Notes: a model not told the origin generated them from the letters alone. A DNA stretch of 64,000 nt from Phyllobacterium sp. OV277 (GCF_900104355.1 NZ_FNIY01000005.1:248001-312000), one strand, 5' to 3'. Positions 38,256 to 47,489 are shown, counted from the stretch's first letter. Made by a program: numbers and translations.

Positions 38256-39328
38256 GCGCCCTTGACCTTATCGACATCCGCAAGCGCTACGGCACTGTTG
38301 AAACCCTGAAAGGCATTGACCTTTCATTGGCAAGCGGAGAGTTTCTGGTGCTGCTTGGCTCATCGGGCTGCGGGAAATCAACGCTTCTCAATATCATCGC
38401 CGGACTAGCCGAAGCAACGGAAGGTGATGTGCGGATCGGCGACCGCTCGGTGACGGGCGTGCATCCGAAGGATCGCGACATCGCCATGGTGTTCCAGTCC
38501 TACGCGCTCTACCCAAACATGTCCGTAGCACGCAACATCGGTTTCGGGCTGGAAATGCGCAAGGTTCCGGCGGAAGAGCGCACGGAGGCGATCCAGAAGA
38601 CCGCCAAAATCCTACAGATCGAGAATCTGCTTGAACGCAAACCCTCCGAACTCTCGGGCGGTCAACGCCAGCGCGTTGCCATCGGACGGGCTTTGGTGCG
38701 CAACCCGCAAATCTTTCTCTTCGACGAGCCGCTTTCCAACCTTGATGCCAAACTGCGCATGGAAATGCGCACGGAACTCAAACGTCTGCATCTGATGCTG
38801 GGAACCACGATTGTCTATGTGACCCACGATCAGATCGAGGCAATGACCCTTGCAACACGGATCGCGGTGATGCGCGACGGCCAGATCGAACAGTTGGCAA
38901 CGCCGGATGAGGTTTATAACCGCCCCGCTACACGGTATGTGGCCAGCTTTGTCGGGTCGCCGCCAATGAACATGCTGGAAGCAACCGTGGCTGACGGAGT
39001 GGCTCATATTGACGGGTCGATCGGCAGTTTCGTCTTGCCGGAAGAGATCAGGGAAAAGGCCGGTCAGGTGCGTGATGTGGTGATCGGCATTCGCCCGGAA
39101 AGCCTCAGCCTGACAGCATCAGGAGATACTGCGCTGGGCATTGATGCGATGGTGGAAGTGGTTGAACTGACAGGCCCGGAACTGGTTGTTACCTCAACCA
39201 TCGGCAATCAGCGCTTAACCGCCAGCCTGCCGCCAAAATCCAGCATCACGGCAGGGGCTGCCCAACGTTTCGCCATCGATGCCGGTGCCCTGCATATTTT
39301 TGACAAGGCAACCGGCAAGCGGCTTTAA
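38252..39328 (+). CDS. Sugar ABC importer, ATP-binding protein (MalK/UgpC-like)
   Basis: 358-residue ATPase with Walker A LGSSGCGKST, signature LSGGQRQRVAIGRALV, Walker B IFLFDEPLSNLD, switch histidine VTHDQIEAM and a C-terminal TOBE regulatory segment. As the last gene it powers the 34571/35452 permeases. Its end overlaps the convergent AraC gene by four bases. Confidence 0.95.
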   Translation: MSALDLIDIRKRYGTVETLKGIDLSLASGEFLVLLGSSGCGKSTLLNIIAGLAEATEGDVRIGDRSVTGVHPKDRDIAMVFQSYALYPNMSVARNIGFGLEMRKVPAEERTEAIQKTAKILQIENLLERKPSELSGGQRQRVAIGRALVRNPQIFLFDEPLSNLDAKLRMEMRTELKRLHLMLGTTIVYVTHDQIEAMTLATRIAVMRDGQIEQLATPDEVYNRPATRYVASFVGSPPMNMLEATVADGVAHIDGSIGSFVLPEEIREKAGQVRDVVIGIRPESLSLTASGDTALGIDAMVEVVELTGPELVVTSTIGNQRLTASLPPKSSITAGAAQRFAIDAGALHIFDKATGKRL

Positions 39329-40227
39329 CCCTCGAGCAGATAGTCCGGCATGTCTTTCAACCGGGCTATATCGCGCAGTGGTGGCTGACCGAAGAGACGC
39401 GCATATTCACGGCTGAACTGTGACGGACTGTCGTAGCCAACCGTATGACCGGCTGTTGCCGCATCCAATGACTGGCTGAGGATCAGTCGGCGCGCTTCCT
39501 GCAAGCGAAGCTGCTTTTGATATTGCAGCGGGCTCATGGACGTTACCGCCTTGAAATGCTGGTGGAACGAAGACGGGCTCATATTGGCTTCGGAAGCCAC
39601 ATGTTCGATACGCAGCGTTTTGCGGAAATTGCGTTTGATCAGCCCTATCGCCTTGTTCACCTGATGCAGACGGCTTTCCGACTGGGCAATCTGGCGCAAA
39701 CGCCCTGACTGTTCACCGGTCAGGAGCCGATAGAGCAACTCCCGCTCGGTGAGCGGTGCCAGCATCGGAATGTCTTTTGGCGAGTCGAGAAGGCGAATGA
39801 GGCGCACGACATTGTCAAGCAGTTCCGGTCCCATGGGATTGAGCGACATCCCGCGGTCTGGAAGCTGGTTGCTGAAACTTTCCTTCGGCGCTTCAAGCAG
39901 CAATGCGCTGAGCATGGTGGGGTCAAGATCAAGTTTCATGGAGAGATAGGGCTCGTCCTCCGATGCCTCGATGACATGACCAACAATGGGAAGGTCAACG
40001 GATACGGTCAGGTAGGTTGCCTTGTCGTAGTAATAGACTTCATCGCCAAGCATTGTCCGCTTGCGACCTTGCGCGATGACGCAGACGGCAGGTTCGTGGA
40101 CAACATGGTTCGGTTCAGTCGGGGCCGTGGCGCGCGCGAGATTCAAACGCGGAATATCCGTCGAAAACAGGCCATCGGCGCCCGTATGCTTTTCGATCAA
40201 TTGTGCGAGTTCGGTGATTTTGTCCAC
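39325..40227 (-). CDS. AraC-family transcriptional regulator
   Basis: 300 residues from GTG 40227, which follows GAGGAG by 9 bases; the frame is open for 23 further codons without a ribosome site. An N-terminal cupin-like AraC domain (HVVHEPAVCVIAQGRKRTMLGDEVYYYDKATYLTVSVDLPIVGHV) is followed by two C-terminal helix-turn-helix units (IEHVASEANMSPSSFHQHFKAVTSMSPLQYQKQLRLQEARRLI). It matches the YqhC-like AraC_N group. It lies downstream of the Opp-type operon on the same strand, so it may or may not control it. Confidence 0.92.
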   Translation of the reverse strand: MDKITELAQLIEKHTGADGLFSTDIPRLNLARATAPTEPNHVVHEPAVCVIAQGRKRTMLGDEVYYYDKATYLTVSVDLPIVGHVIEASEDEPYLSMKLDLDPTMLSALLLEAPKESFSNQLPDRGMSLNPMGPELLDNVVRLIRLLDSPKDIPMLAPLTERELLYRLLTGEQSGRLRQIAQSESRLHQVNKAIGLIKRNFRKTLRIEHVASEANMSPSSFHQHFKAVTSMSPLQYQKQLRLQEARRLILSQSLDAATAGHTVGYDSPSQFSREYARLFGQPPLRDIARLKDMPDYLLEG

Positions 40228-40363
40228 GGCAGGTCTCCTCGGATAACACCCGCCCAATCTAGGTACTATCACGCACGCGAACCAGAGCCGGAACATCGGC
40301 TTTGGTCCAATTTGGAGGATTGTGCAATCATCCGGCAGTTTCAGTCAATCGCGAGGAGGCGTT

Positions 40364-41290
40364 TTACGCCGCACGCGTGCTCGCCACCTGACGGATGAAA
40401 TGGTCCTGATCAATGGCAATGACACGATCCTGCGGAACCGCAGACAAACGCCTGACCTCCTCGACATCCGCAGCCTTCAATTGGGCCTTTGGATCATCGA
40501 ACCGCATTTCTGGGTCTGGCACGGCTGACAGGAGAAGCTTGGTATAGGGATGCTGCGGATTATCGATGACCTTGTTGACATTACCCCACTCGACGATCTG
40601 CCCTGCATACATGACGACAATATCTTCCGCGACATAGCGGGCCGTGGCGATATCATGGGTGATGTAAAGCAGCGCCAGCTTCATATCACGCTTCATCTCA
40701 TTGAGCAGATTGAGCACACCTAGCCGCACCGAAACATCGAGCATGGAGGTGGGCTCATCAGCAACAATCACTTCAGCACCGACCGCAAGAGTACGGGCAA
40801 TGTTGACACGCTGGCGCTGGCCGCCGGAAAGTTCGTGCGGATGTTTCTGCGCAACAATTCTTGGATCGAGCTTGACCCGGGTCAGCAGTTCTTCAATCGC
40901 CGCATCGACCTGTTTGCCCCTGAGATCACGCTGGTGCAATTGCAACGGACGGCGCAAATGATAGTCAATCGTATGAGCCGGATTGAGCGAGGAAAACGGG
41001 TCCTGAAAGATCATCTGAACCGAACGGCGATAGGCGGCGAGCGCTTTGGCATTATCCGTTGAAACGGGCTTGCCCTTGAACAGCAACTGGCCGTCGCTCG
41101 GTGTATATTCCCGCATCACCAGCCGTGCACAGGTGGTCTTGCCGCTGCCGGATTCGCCTACGAGCGCAAGGGTTCTGCCTGCATGGAGTTCAAAGGAGAC
41201 TGACTGCGCGGCATTCACCTGAAACGGCGGGCGGCCAAAGGATTTTGATATCCGGTCAAGCGCGAGGATAGCAGAATGCGGCTCGCTCAT
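40364..41290 (-). CDS. Opp/Dpp-type ABC importer, second ATP-binding protein (DppF-like)
   Basis: 308 residues; Walker A GESGSGKTT, signature LSGGQRQRVNIARTL, Walker B VIVADEPTSMLD and switch histidine YITHDIATA. Last gene of a seven-gene minus-strand operon (GNAT, GH3, receptor, two permeases, two ATPases). Starts with a four-base overlap with the preceding ATPase. The C-terminus lacks the cysteine-rich extension of true oligopeptide ATPases, in keeping with a sugar-oligomer transporter. Confidence 0.92.
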   Translation of the reverse strand: MSEPHSAILALDRISKSFGRPPFQVNAAQSVSFELHAGRTLALVGESGSGKTTCARLVMREYTPSDGQLLFKGKPVSTDNAKALAAYRRSVQMIFQDPFSSLNPAHTIDYHLRRPLQLHQRDLRGKQVDAAIEELLTRVKLDPRIVAQKHPHELSGGQRQRVNIARTLAVGAEVIVADEPTSMLDVSVRLGVLNLLNEMKRDMKLALLYITHDIATARYVAEDIVVMYAGQIVEWGNVNKVIDNPQHPYTKLLLSAVPDPEMRFDDPKAQLKAADVEEVRRLSAVPQDRVIAIDQDHFIRQVASTRAA

Positions 41291-42102
41291 GTCGGCACCC
41301 TTTCCATAACCGGTTCACCATGCAGCGACGGGAAGGAAGCCCAGAGTTTCTTTGTATAGTCGTGCTGCGGATCACCGTAGATCTTCTCGGCGGTATTCTG
41401 CTCAACCAGTTTGCCCGCCAGCATGATGCCGATACGGTCGCAGAACTGGACCATCAGACCAAGATCATGGGTGATGAACAATACCGAAAAGCCGAAGGTG
41501 CGGCGTAGCTCATTGATGCGTTGCAGGATTTCCCGTTGCACCACCACGTCGAGCGCCGTTGTCGGCTCGTCCATGACGACGATCTTCGGGTTCAGCGAAA
41601 GGCAGATGGCAATGACGATACGCTGACGCATGCCACCGGAAAACTGGTGCGGATAATCCTTCATACGATCCGGCGGGATATCGACAAGACGGAGCATTTC
41701 CGCAGTGCGCTCGCGTGCTTGCGCCTTGCTCATCCCTTGGTGCGTACGCAGCACATCATAGAACTGCGCTTCAACACGCAGCACCGGATTGAGAGAATTC
41801 ATTGCGCTCTGGAATACCATGGCAACTTCCCGCCAGCGAAAATCACGCAGCTGCGCCGGATTGAGGTCAAGGACATCCCTGCCCTCCAGCAATATCTGGC
41901 CGGAGCGGATCAGCGCCGGAGGTTTGTGCAAGCGACTGATGGCAAAGGCAATCGTGCTTTTGCCGCAACCGGATTCACCGGCAAGTCCAAACGTCTCACC
42001 ATGGGCCACGTCAAAACTGACATCATCCACAGCGCGAAAATCTGTCTTGTCGCCAATATAATCGATAGTGAGGTTCTTCACCTGAAGCAGAGGCGTAGTC
42101 AC
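41287..42102 (-). CDS. Opp/Dpp-type ABC importer, first ATP-binding protein (DppD-like)
   Basis: 271 residues; Walker A GESGCGKST, signature FSGGMRQRIVIAI, Walker B IVVMDEPTTALD, switch histidine FITHDLGLM. About 50 residues shorter than peptide-type DppD because the cysteine-rich C-terminal extension is missing (it ends HDYTKKLWASFPSLHGEPV...). Overlaps both neighbours by four bases. Confidence 0.92.
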   Translation of the reverse strand: MTTPLLQVKNLTIDYIGDKTDFRAVDDVSFDVAHGETFGLAGESGCGKSTIAFAISRLHKPPALIRSGQILLEGRDVLDLNPAQLRDFRWREVAMVFQSAMNSLNPVLRVEAQFYDVLRTHQGMSKAQARERTAEMLRLVDIPPDRMKDYPHQFSGGMRQRIVIAICLSLNPKIVVMDEPTTALDVVVQREILQRINELRRTFGFSVLFITHDLGLMVQFCDRIGIMLAGKLVEQNTAEKIYGDPQHDYTKKLWASFPSLHGEPVMERVPT

Positions 42103-42989
42103 AGGCGGCCCTCCCCGGAACGGATGAGCGCCGACCAGCGGCTCATGCTGTTTCCTGTCCGAAGACGCGGATTGGCGATCTCATCCACGGCAAAATTCAA
42201 CAGGGAAAGCCCGATGCCGAGAAGCGCGAGCGCGAAACAGGGCGTGAGAATATCCCACCACGCACCAACCGACAGGGCGGATGCCTTCTGCGCATTATAA
42301 AGCATCATGCCCCATGACACGGTCTTGGGATCGCCAAGACCAAGGAACTCCAGCGTCGCCTCGGTGATAATGGCGAAGATCACGCTGCCAATGAAATTGA
42401 TTCCAACGATGGAAATCAGGTTCGGGAAGATTTCGAAGGCCATGATGCGCCAGCGCGGCTCGCCCATCATCTCGGCGGACTTGACGAAATCCTTTTGCTT
42501 GACGGAAAGCGTCTCCGCACGGGTCACGCGTGCGCCCCACGCCCACGACGTAAGCCCAAGAATAACGGCTATAACCAGCGGACTAGCCTGACCGATGAAT
42601 GAAGCAAGCACGAGGAGGAGCGGCAGGTTGGGAACAACCAGCACCATATTGGTGAAGAAGCTGATGACTTCATCGGTCTTACCGCCGCGATAACCGGCAA
42701 TAATACCAAGCGCAGTGCCTAGCACCGTGATTATTAGTCCGGCACCGAAACCGACCGCGAGCGATGTTCTTGCTCCGTAAATCAGGCGGGCGAACACATC
42801 TTGCCCGATGCGCGTCGTGCCAAGCCAATGGTCAGCTGATGGCGGCTGATGCGGCCTGCCAACACGCGCGGCCGGATTATATTCTGTCAAAAGTGGTGCC
42901 GCGAGGGCAATCAGCACGATGATCAGGAGGATGATCATGCCGACAAGTGCTTTGCGGTTGCGGACAAGTCCGGCAATGAGTGTTTTCAT
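42099..42989 (-). CDS. Opp/Dpp-type ABC importer, permease (DppC-like)
   Basis: Inner-membrane permease of 296 residues with the DppC start (LVGMIILLIIVLIALAAPLLTEYNP; HWLGTTRIGQDVFARLIYGARTSLAVG) and EAA loop (KSAEMMGEPRWRIMAFEIFPNLIS). Overlaps the DppD-like gene by four bases and follows the DppB-like gene by three. Confidence 0.94.
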   Translation of the reverse strand: MKTLIAGLVRNRKALVGMIILLIIVLIALAAPLLTEYNPAARVGRPHQPPSADHWLGTTRIGQDVFARLIYGARTSLAVGFGAGLIITVLGTALGIIAGYRGGKTDEVISFFTNMVLVVPNLPLLLVLASFIGQASPLVIAVILGLTSWAWGARVTRAETLSVKQKDFVKSAEMMGEPRWRIMAFEIFPNLISIVGINFIGSVIFAIITEATLEFLGLGDPKTVSWGMMLYNAQKASALSVGAWWDILTPCFALALLGIGLSLLNFAVDEIANPRLRTGNSMSRWSALIRSGEGRL

Positions 42990-42992
42990 GGC

Positions 42993-43970
42993 TCATGTCC
43001 TCCGCAGGCGTGGATCGAGCAGCACATAACTGATATCCACGATGAAATTGGCGATAAGCATAGCGATGGTCATGATCAGAAGCTGGCCCTGAATGACGGG
43101 ATAATCACGGGCGAGGATCGCCTGATAGAGAATATTCCCAAGACCGGGATAGTTGAACACAACCTCGGTTACCAGTGAGCCCCCAAGCACCGTGCCAATG
43201 GCGATGGCAAGACTGCTGACGGTTGGCAAAAGCGCATTGCGCGCCGCATACCAGATCATCACCCGGCTGTCGGAAAGGCCTTTTGCCCGCCCCATGACGA
43301 TATAATCCTCACCGAGGAGATTGATCATGTTGTTGCGCATGGTCACGGCAAAGCCGCCTGTGAGCACCGAGCACAGCGTCACCATTGGCAGAATGCCGTG
43401 ATAGAGCACACTTGCGATATAGGTGAACGAAAAAGACGGATCGAGCGCAGGATCGGCGGAATAGCCTGTCGGAAACCAGTTAAGCGTGAAACCGAAGAAG
43501 AACAGTACGATCAGCGATGTAACAACTGCTGGAACCGACGTAGCGAAGATCGCGCCAACGGATACAACCACATCGAAAGCACTGCCGCGCCGCCATGCAG
43601 CGAGAATACCAAGGAATGTCCCAAGCGTGAAACTAATCAGCGTTGCCGTTCCCATGAGCGCAACGGTCCAGATCAGCGCATGGCCGAGAACCTCGGTTAC
43701 AGGTAGCGGGAAATATTTGATCGAGCGACCGAGATCGCCAGTGAAAATACTCTGCAGATAGGTCAGATATTGCTGCCAAAGCGGCCCATCGACAAAGCCG
43801 AATGTCAGCTTCAACGACTCAAGATTCTCCGCCGACAGTTCGGTGCCGGTGCTGGAAAACATGATCTGGATCGGATCTCCCGGCATGAGGCGTGGCAGGA
43901 AGAAATTAATCGTGGCCGCCGCGATGAAGGCAGCCAGATAGAATCCGAGGCGTCGAAGCAAAAAAGCCAT
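42993..43970 (-). CDS. Opp/Dpp-type ABC importer, permease (DppB-like)
   Basis: Inner-membrane permease of about 325 residues from ATG 43970, which has GGGGG 6 bases upstream (an in-frame ATG at 43976 is too close to it). N-terminal helix FLLRRLGFYLAAFIAAATINFFLPRLMPGDP, further helices, and EAA loop VMGRAKGLSDSRVMIWYAARNALLP. Pairs with the DppC-like protein. Confidence 0.93.
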   Translation of the reverse strand: MAFLLRRLGFYLAAFIAAATINFFLPRLMPGDPIQIMFSSTGTELSAENLESLKLTFGFVDGPLWQQYLTYLQSIFTGDLGRSIKYFPLPVTEVLGHALIWTVALMGTATLISFTLGTFLGILAAWRRGSAFDVVVSVGAIFATSVPAVVTSLIVLFFFGFTLNWFPTGYSADPALDPSFSFTYIASVLYHGILPMVTLCSVLTGGFAVTMRNNMINLLGEDYIVMGRAKGLSDSRVMIWYAARNALLPTVSSLAIAIGTVLGGSLVTEVVFNYPGLGNILYQAILARDYPVIQGQLLIMTIAMLIANFIVDISYVLLDPRLRRT

Positions 43971-44026
43971 ATGCATCCCCCATCGCGGCAAAGGCGGTTA
44001 TAACCCGCCCTCGCCTGTTGCGATGC

Positions 44027-45679
44027 CTATTTGACCGGCTCAAGCGCCAGAAGGTGAATGAGACGCGCCGGATTGTTGCGCGTGATCGAAGGATTGACGA
44101 ATGGATGCTCCTTCGTCGACCAGCCGGTGAAACGTTTGGTGTTATACTGATACCAGTTCGGATTGTTAAACACCGGCATCATAGGCAGATTTTCCGCCAC
44201 GATGCGCTGGGCCTTGTTCATCACATCCTTCTGGGCCGCCGGATCGGCGGTGCGGGTGAAATCAACCAGCAGTTTGGCGAGATCGGGATTGAACCAGCGC
44301 TGCGCGGTAAAGCGGGTCTTGCCCTTGTCGGTCTCGTTAAAGGCGCGCTGATAGGGGTAATAGGGCGATGCGGCGGCCGGCAGACTGTTGATGGCCATGT
44401 CGAATGAGCCATTGATGAGATTACCGGACCAGACAGCCTCCTCCGGTGTGGCAATCTTCACATCGAGGCCCGCCGCCTGCATGCCTTCAATGGCAATCTG
44501 AACCGTGTCGATCCAGTCGGTCCAGGCGTTGGGCACGATCAGCGAGAATGACAGCTTCGACCCATCAGGATTGTCGCGGAAACCATCGCCATCCTTATCG
44601 GCATAACCAGCTTCATCAAGCAGAGCCTTGGCAGCATCAGTGTCATATTTGCCGTATTTGCCGAAGTCCGCGAGGACTGATGGATCGGACCAGTTCTTGT
44701 AGAGTTCACCCATGCCTGATGGATCATCGTTCAGGGTCGGGTAGCCATAACCAGCCACATCAATCATCCCCTGACGGTCAAGCGCCATGCTGACGGCACG
44801 GCGGAATTTCACGTCATTGAACGCTTTGCGGTTATTCTCATTGGCCGTTTCCAGATTGAACAGGAACGCGACCATACTACCGGGCGTATACCAGTAATGG
44901 AAATGCGCGGGGTCCTTGGCGACGTAGGTATTTTCCACGTCGGGCAGGAACGAGACACCCCAATCAAGCGTGCCATTGGCGGTCGCCGTCAATATCTGAT
45001 TGTTGTCAGCCAATTGCGGAAACCGCATGCAGTCAATCTTGAGGTCAGCAGCATCCCAGTAATTCGGATTGCGGCACTGGTCATAAGTCTGGCCGGTGAA
45101 CCTGACAATCTCGGTCATGGGGCCGCTACCAACGGGGCTTTCATTGGCAAAGGTCACAGGATCGGCAATATCCTTCCAGACATGCTCCGGAATGATTGGC
45201 ACCTGCACCAGCTGGTCAGCCGCAAGCGAGCTTGGATTGACCAAGGTGAAGCGCACGGTCTGTGCATCGACAACTTCGACGCCATCAATGAATTTCCAGA
45301 TACTGACAAAATCCAGCGCCGGGAATTTCTTCAGATAGTCATAGGTGAACTTCACATCAGCAGATGTGAACGGCTTGCCATCGGACCATTTGAGATCAGG
45401 CCGCAGCTTGAAATCGATGCTCTTCAGGTCATCCGCCAGCTTAAAACTTTCAGCCAGACGGAAGTTCGGCTTGTTATTGTCAAAGCGGTTGAAGATAACG
45501 AGCGGCTCATAGATGAAATCGAGCGTACTCTGGCGAGCCGATGTCTGGTTGAACGGATTAAAGTTGCGCACCCAGGTGGTGGCGGGCTCGATATTGACGG
45601 TCAGCACACTCTGCGCCATGGCAGGCGCTGACAAAAACATCATTGCAGAAGCTGCTGCAAACAGACGGTTTCTCGACAT
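44027..45679 (-). CDS. Family 5 extracellular solute-binding protein, probably for an oligosaccharide
   Basis: Periplasmic receptor of 550 residues with a signal peptide ending SAPAMA. The sequence pattern (TVNIEPATTWVRNFNPFNQTSARQSTLDFIYEPLVIFNRFD; RNPNYWDAADLKIDCMRFPQLADNNQILTATANGTLDWG) resembles family 5 receptors for cello- and chito-oligosaccharides more than peptide receptors, from memory of those families. Directly downstream of a NagZ-like GH3 gene on the same operon, which fits a beta-linked GlcNAc ligand. A GAGGGG ribosome site precedes ATG 45679. Confidence 0.87.
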   Translation of the reverse strand: MSRNRLFAAASAMMFLSAPAMAQSVLTVNIEPATTWVRNFNPFNQTSARQSTLDFIYEPLVIFNRFDNNKPNFRLAESFKLADDLKSIDFKLRPDLKWSDGKPFTSADVKFTYDYLKKFPALDFVSIWKFIDGVEVVDAQTVRFTLVNPSSLAADQLVQVPIIPEHVWKDIADPVTFANESPVGSGPMTEIVRFTGQTYDQCRNPNYWDAADLKIDCMRFPQLADNNQILTATANGTLDWGVSFLPDVENTYVAKDPAHFHYWYTPGSMVAFLFNLETANENNRKAFNDVKFRRAVSMALDRQGMIDVAGYGYPTLNDDPSGMGELYKNWSDPSVLADFGKYGKYDTDAAKALLDEAGYADKDGDGFRDNPDGSKLSFSLIVPNAWTDWIDTVQIAIEGMQAAGLDVKIATPEEAVWSGNLINGSFDMAINSLPAAASPYYPYQRAFNETDKGKTRFTAQRWFNPDLAKLLVDFTRTADPAAQKDVMNKAQRIVAENLPMMPVFNNPNWYQYNTKRFTGWSTKEHPFVNPSITRNNPARLIHLLALEPVK

Positions 45680-45702
45680 GCGTATTCCCCTCTTATTATT
45701 GA

Positions 45703-45716
45703 TTAAACGCGTTTAA
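45703..45716. promoter_or_regulatory. 14-base perfect palindrome between GH3 and receptor genes, candidate operator
   Basis: TTAAACGCGTTTAA overlaps the GH3 stop codon and lies 24 bases upstream of the receptor start. The central CG step resembles LacI/ROK-type operators. It could be a second, internal control point for the transporter genes. Confidence 0.4.
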
Positions 45717-46738
45717 CTGACGAGTGCACTGGCAAACATGTCTTCAACTTCCGCATGAACTGCTTTGACATCGACTTTCAACGAACCAAGGCGCGCATTG
45801 GCTGCTGCGATACGGCGGGCGGCCGCTTCAGTCAGCGGGCGGGAAGCCTTTGCAGCCGCTTCACTATCGGCAAGATCGCCATGGCTGTGCAGTGCAATGT
45901 CAAAACCCGCATCAAGAACCTGCGCGACGCGTTCGGGCATCGTGCCAGTCAGCGAGTTCATGAAAATGCAATCGGAGATAAGCACGCCCTCATAACCCAG
46001 ATCCTTGCGGATCACATCAAGCATGACAGGCGAAACGGAAGCGGGCTGTTCCTTGTCATAGGCGGAATAAACCACATGGGCCACCATCGCCCATGGCGTA
46101 TCCTTCAGATCAACAAACGGTTTGAAATCGGTAGCCAGAAGAGTTTCCTTGCTGGCGTCAACAACCGGGCGTTCCTTATGGGAATCGAGCGTCGCACGGC
46201 CATGGCCGGGAATGTGTTTGATCACGGGCATGTTGCCGGTTTCGAGGAGACCATCGACAACTTCACGGCCAAGAATGGTGACAAGCGCGGGATCAGAACC
46301 AAACGAACGCGCACCGATGACATCGCTTGTCGTCTCGAACACCAGATCAAGCACCGGTGAGCAACCACTGGAAAGACCAAGCTCGCTCATCATGGTGCCC
46401 ATCGCGCGGGAGGAAAGGCGCAGGGCTTTGCGCGCCAGTTCAAGGTCATGCTGGGCCAGCTTTGCAAATTCACCAAAGCTGCGGAACAGCGGCCATGGGC
46501 CGGCGTCGAGATGCTGCACACGTCCGCCCTCCTGATCAGTAAAGACAGGTGCGTCCTCGCGGCCTACCGCTTCGCGGAAGCTTTCGATCAGCGCCTTGAC
46601 CTGCTGCGGCTCGCGTTGATTGCGGCGACCAACGAAGAGGCCAAGCGGGTTAGTCTCGCGAAACAGCGCAATTTCGTCTGAAGACAAGGTTGTGTTCGGA
46701 ATGCCGACAAACAGGGCGAGAGGCAATTGGCTGGACAC
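45713..46738 (-). CDS. GH3 family glycosidase, NagZ-like beta-N-acetylhexosaminidase
   Basis: 341 residues, no signal peptide, so cytoplasmic. It carries the NagZ-specific loop KHIPGHGRATLDSH, whose His and Asp serve acid/base catalysis in beta-N-acetylglucosaminidases, and the GH3 nucleophile region LISDCIFMNSL, where the Asp after Ser is kept but the usual SDD of NagZ is SDC. It removes terminal GlcNAc-like residues from chito-oligosaccharides or muropeptides. Its place before an Opp-type importer suggests action on the imported oligomer rather than in general cell-wall recycling. Confidence 0.9.
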   Translation of the reverse strand: MSSQLPLALFVGIPNTTLSSDEIALFRETNPLGLFVGRRNQREPQQVKALIESFREAVGREDAPVFTDQEGGRVQHLDAGPWPLFRSFGEFAKLAQHDLELARKALRLSSRAMGTMMSELGLSSGCSPVLDLVFETTSDVIGARSFGSDPALVTILGREVVDGLLETGNMPVIKHIPGHGRATLDSHKERPVVDASKETLLATDFKPFVDLKDTPWAMVAHVVYSAYDKEQPASVSPVMLDVIRKDLGYEGVLISDCIFMNSLTGTMPERVAQVLDAGFDIALHSHGDLADSEAAAKASRPLTEAAARRIAAANARLGSLKVDVKAVHAEVEDMFASALVS

Positions 46739-46773
46739 TGTATTTACTCCATAAGGTCTGATTGGAAACGAGG

Positions 46774-47253
46774 TCAGGTGCGCTTGGCGCGCAACATGCC
46801 CTCATAAACGCCTTTGTCTTTGGCAGGGATTTCGATGGCACCGGCTGCCTTGGCGTAGAAATCCACAGGCCCCGCATCGCCGATAAAGGCATAGGCATGA
46901 CCGAGCGTTTTCATTGTCTGCAGGGTGGCCGAAAACAGAGCAAGGCCAATGCCTTTTCCCTGTTTGTCAGGGTGAACGCCAGTGGGGCCGAAAAAGCCGC
47001 GCGCGGTTGCATCATAGCAGGCAAATCCGACAAGCTCGCCGTTTTCAATCGCGATGAGACAGGCGGAGGGTTGGCGCGTGATGGCAACGGCAACTTCACT
47101 GCCCCAGTTGGCGCTGAAGTGCTCACGAACCCAATCTGTGACCAGCTGCGCTTCTGGCGCAAGCACAGGGCGGATGGTGACAGCGACATTGTCAGCTTTG
47201 CTTTTCAGCTCAGACAGCTTGTCCGTGTACAAGCTTACAAGTAAATCAGCCAC
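46774..47253 (-). CDS. GNAT-family N-acetyltransferase
   Basis: 159 residues with the acetyl-CoA-binding motif GVHPDKQGKGIGLALFSATL and a C-terminal FYAKAAGAIEIP. GTG 47253 is used because GAGGAG lies 6 bases upstream. First gene of the GH3/Opp operon. It could acetylate an amino sugar released by the pathway, but GNAT substrates cannot be predicted from sequence. Confidence 0.88.
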   Translation of the reverse strand: MADLLVSLYTDKLSELKSKADNVAVTIRPVLAPEAQLVTDWVREHFSANWGSEVAVAITRQPSACLIAIENGELVGFACYDATARGFFGPTGVHPDKQGKGIGLALFSATLQTMKTLGHAYAFIGDAGPVDFYAKAAGAIEIPAKDKGVYEGMLRAKRT

Positions 47254-47274
47254 CGCTGCTCCTCATTCAATAAC

Positions 47275-47288
47275 TCCATTATAATGGA
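47275..47288. promoter_or_regulatory. 14-base palindrome TCCATTATAATGGA upstream of the GNAT/GH3 operon
   Basis: A perfect palindrome 21 bases upstream of the first start codon. It contains TATAAT on both strands, so a repressor bound here would cover the -10 box. The rest of the 47254-47489 gap shows no gene. Confidence 0.45.
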
Positions 47289-47489
47289 ATATATCCCCTT
47301 TTTATGTAATAGAATTGGATTTTTGAATAGGCTTGTCAACTGGTTTTTGCCAGTAGCATTTGGCGTCCCGCCGTTTCCGGCAATTACTGGGCTTTGAATG
47401 ATCCTGATCATCAGCGGTATGGAATAGTACTGCCCCAAATGGAGGCCGCTGCTTCGATTCGGGGCAATATGGTTATCGCCGACGTTTTG

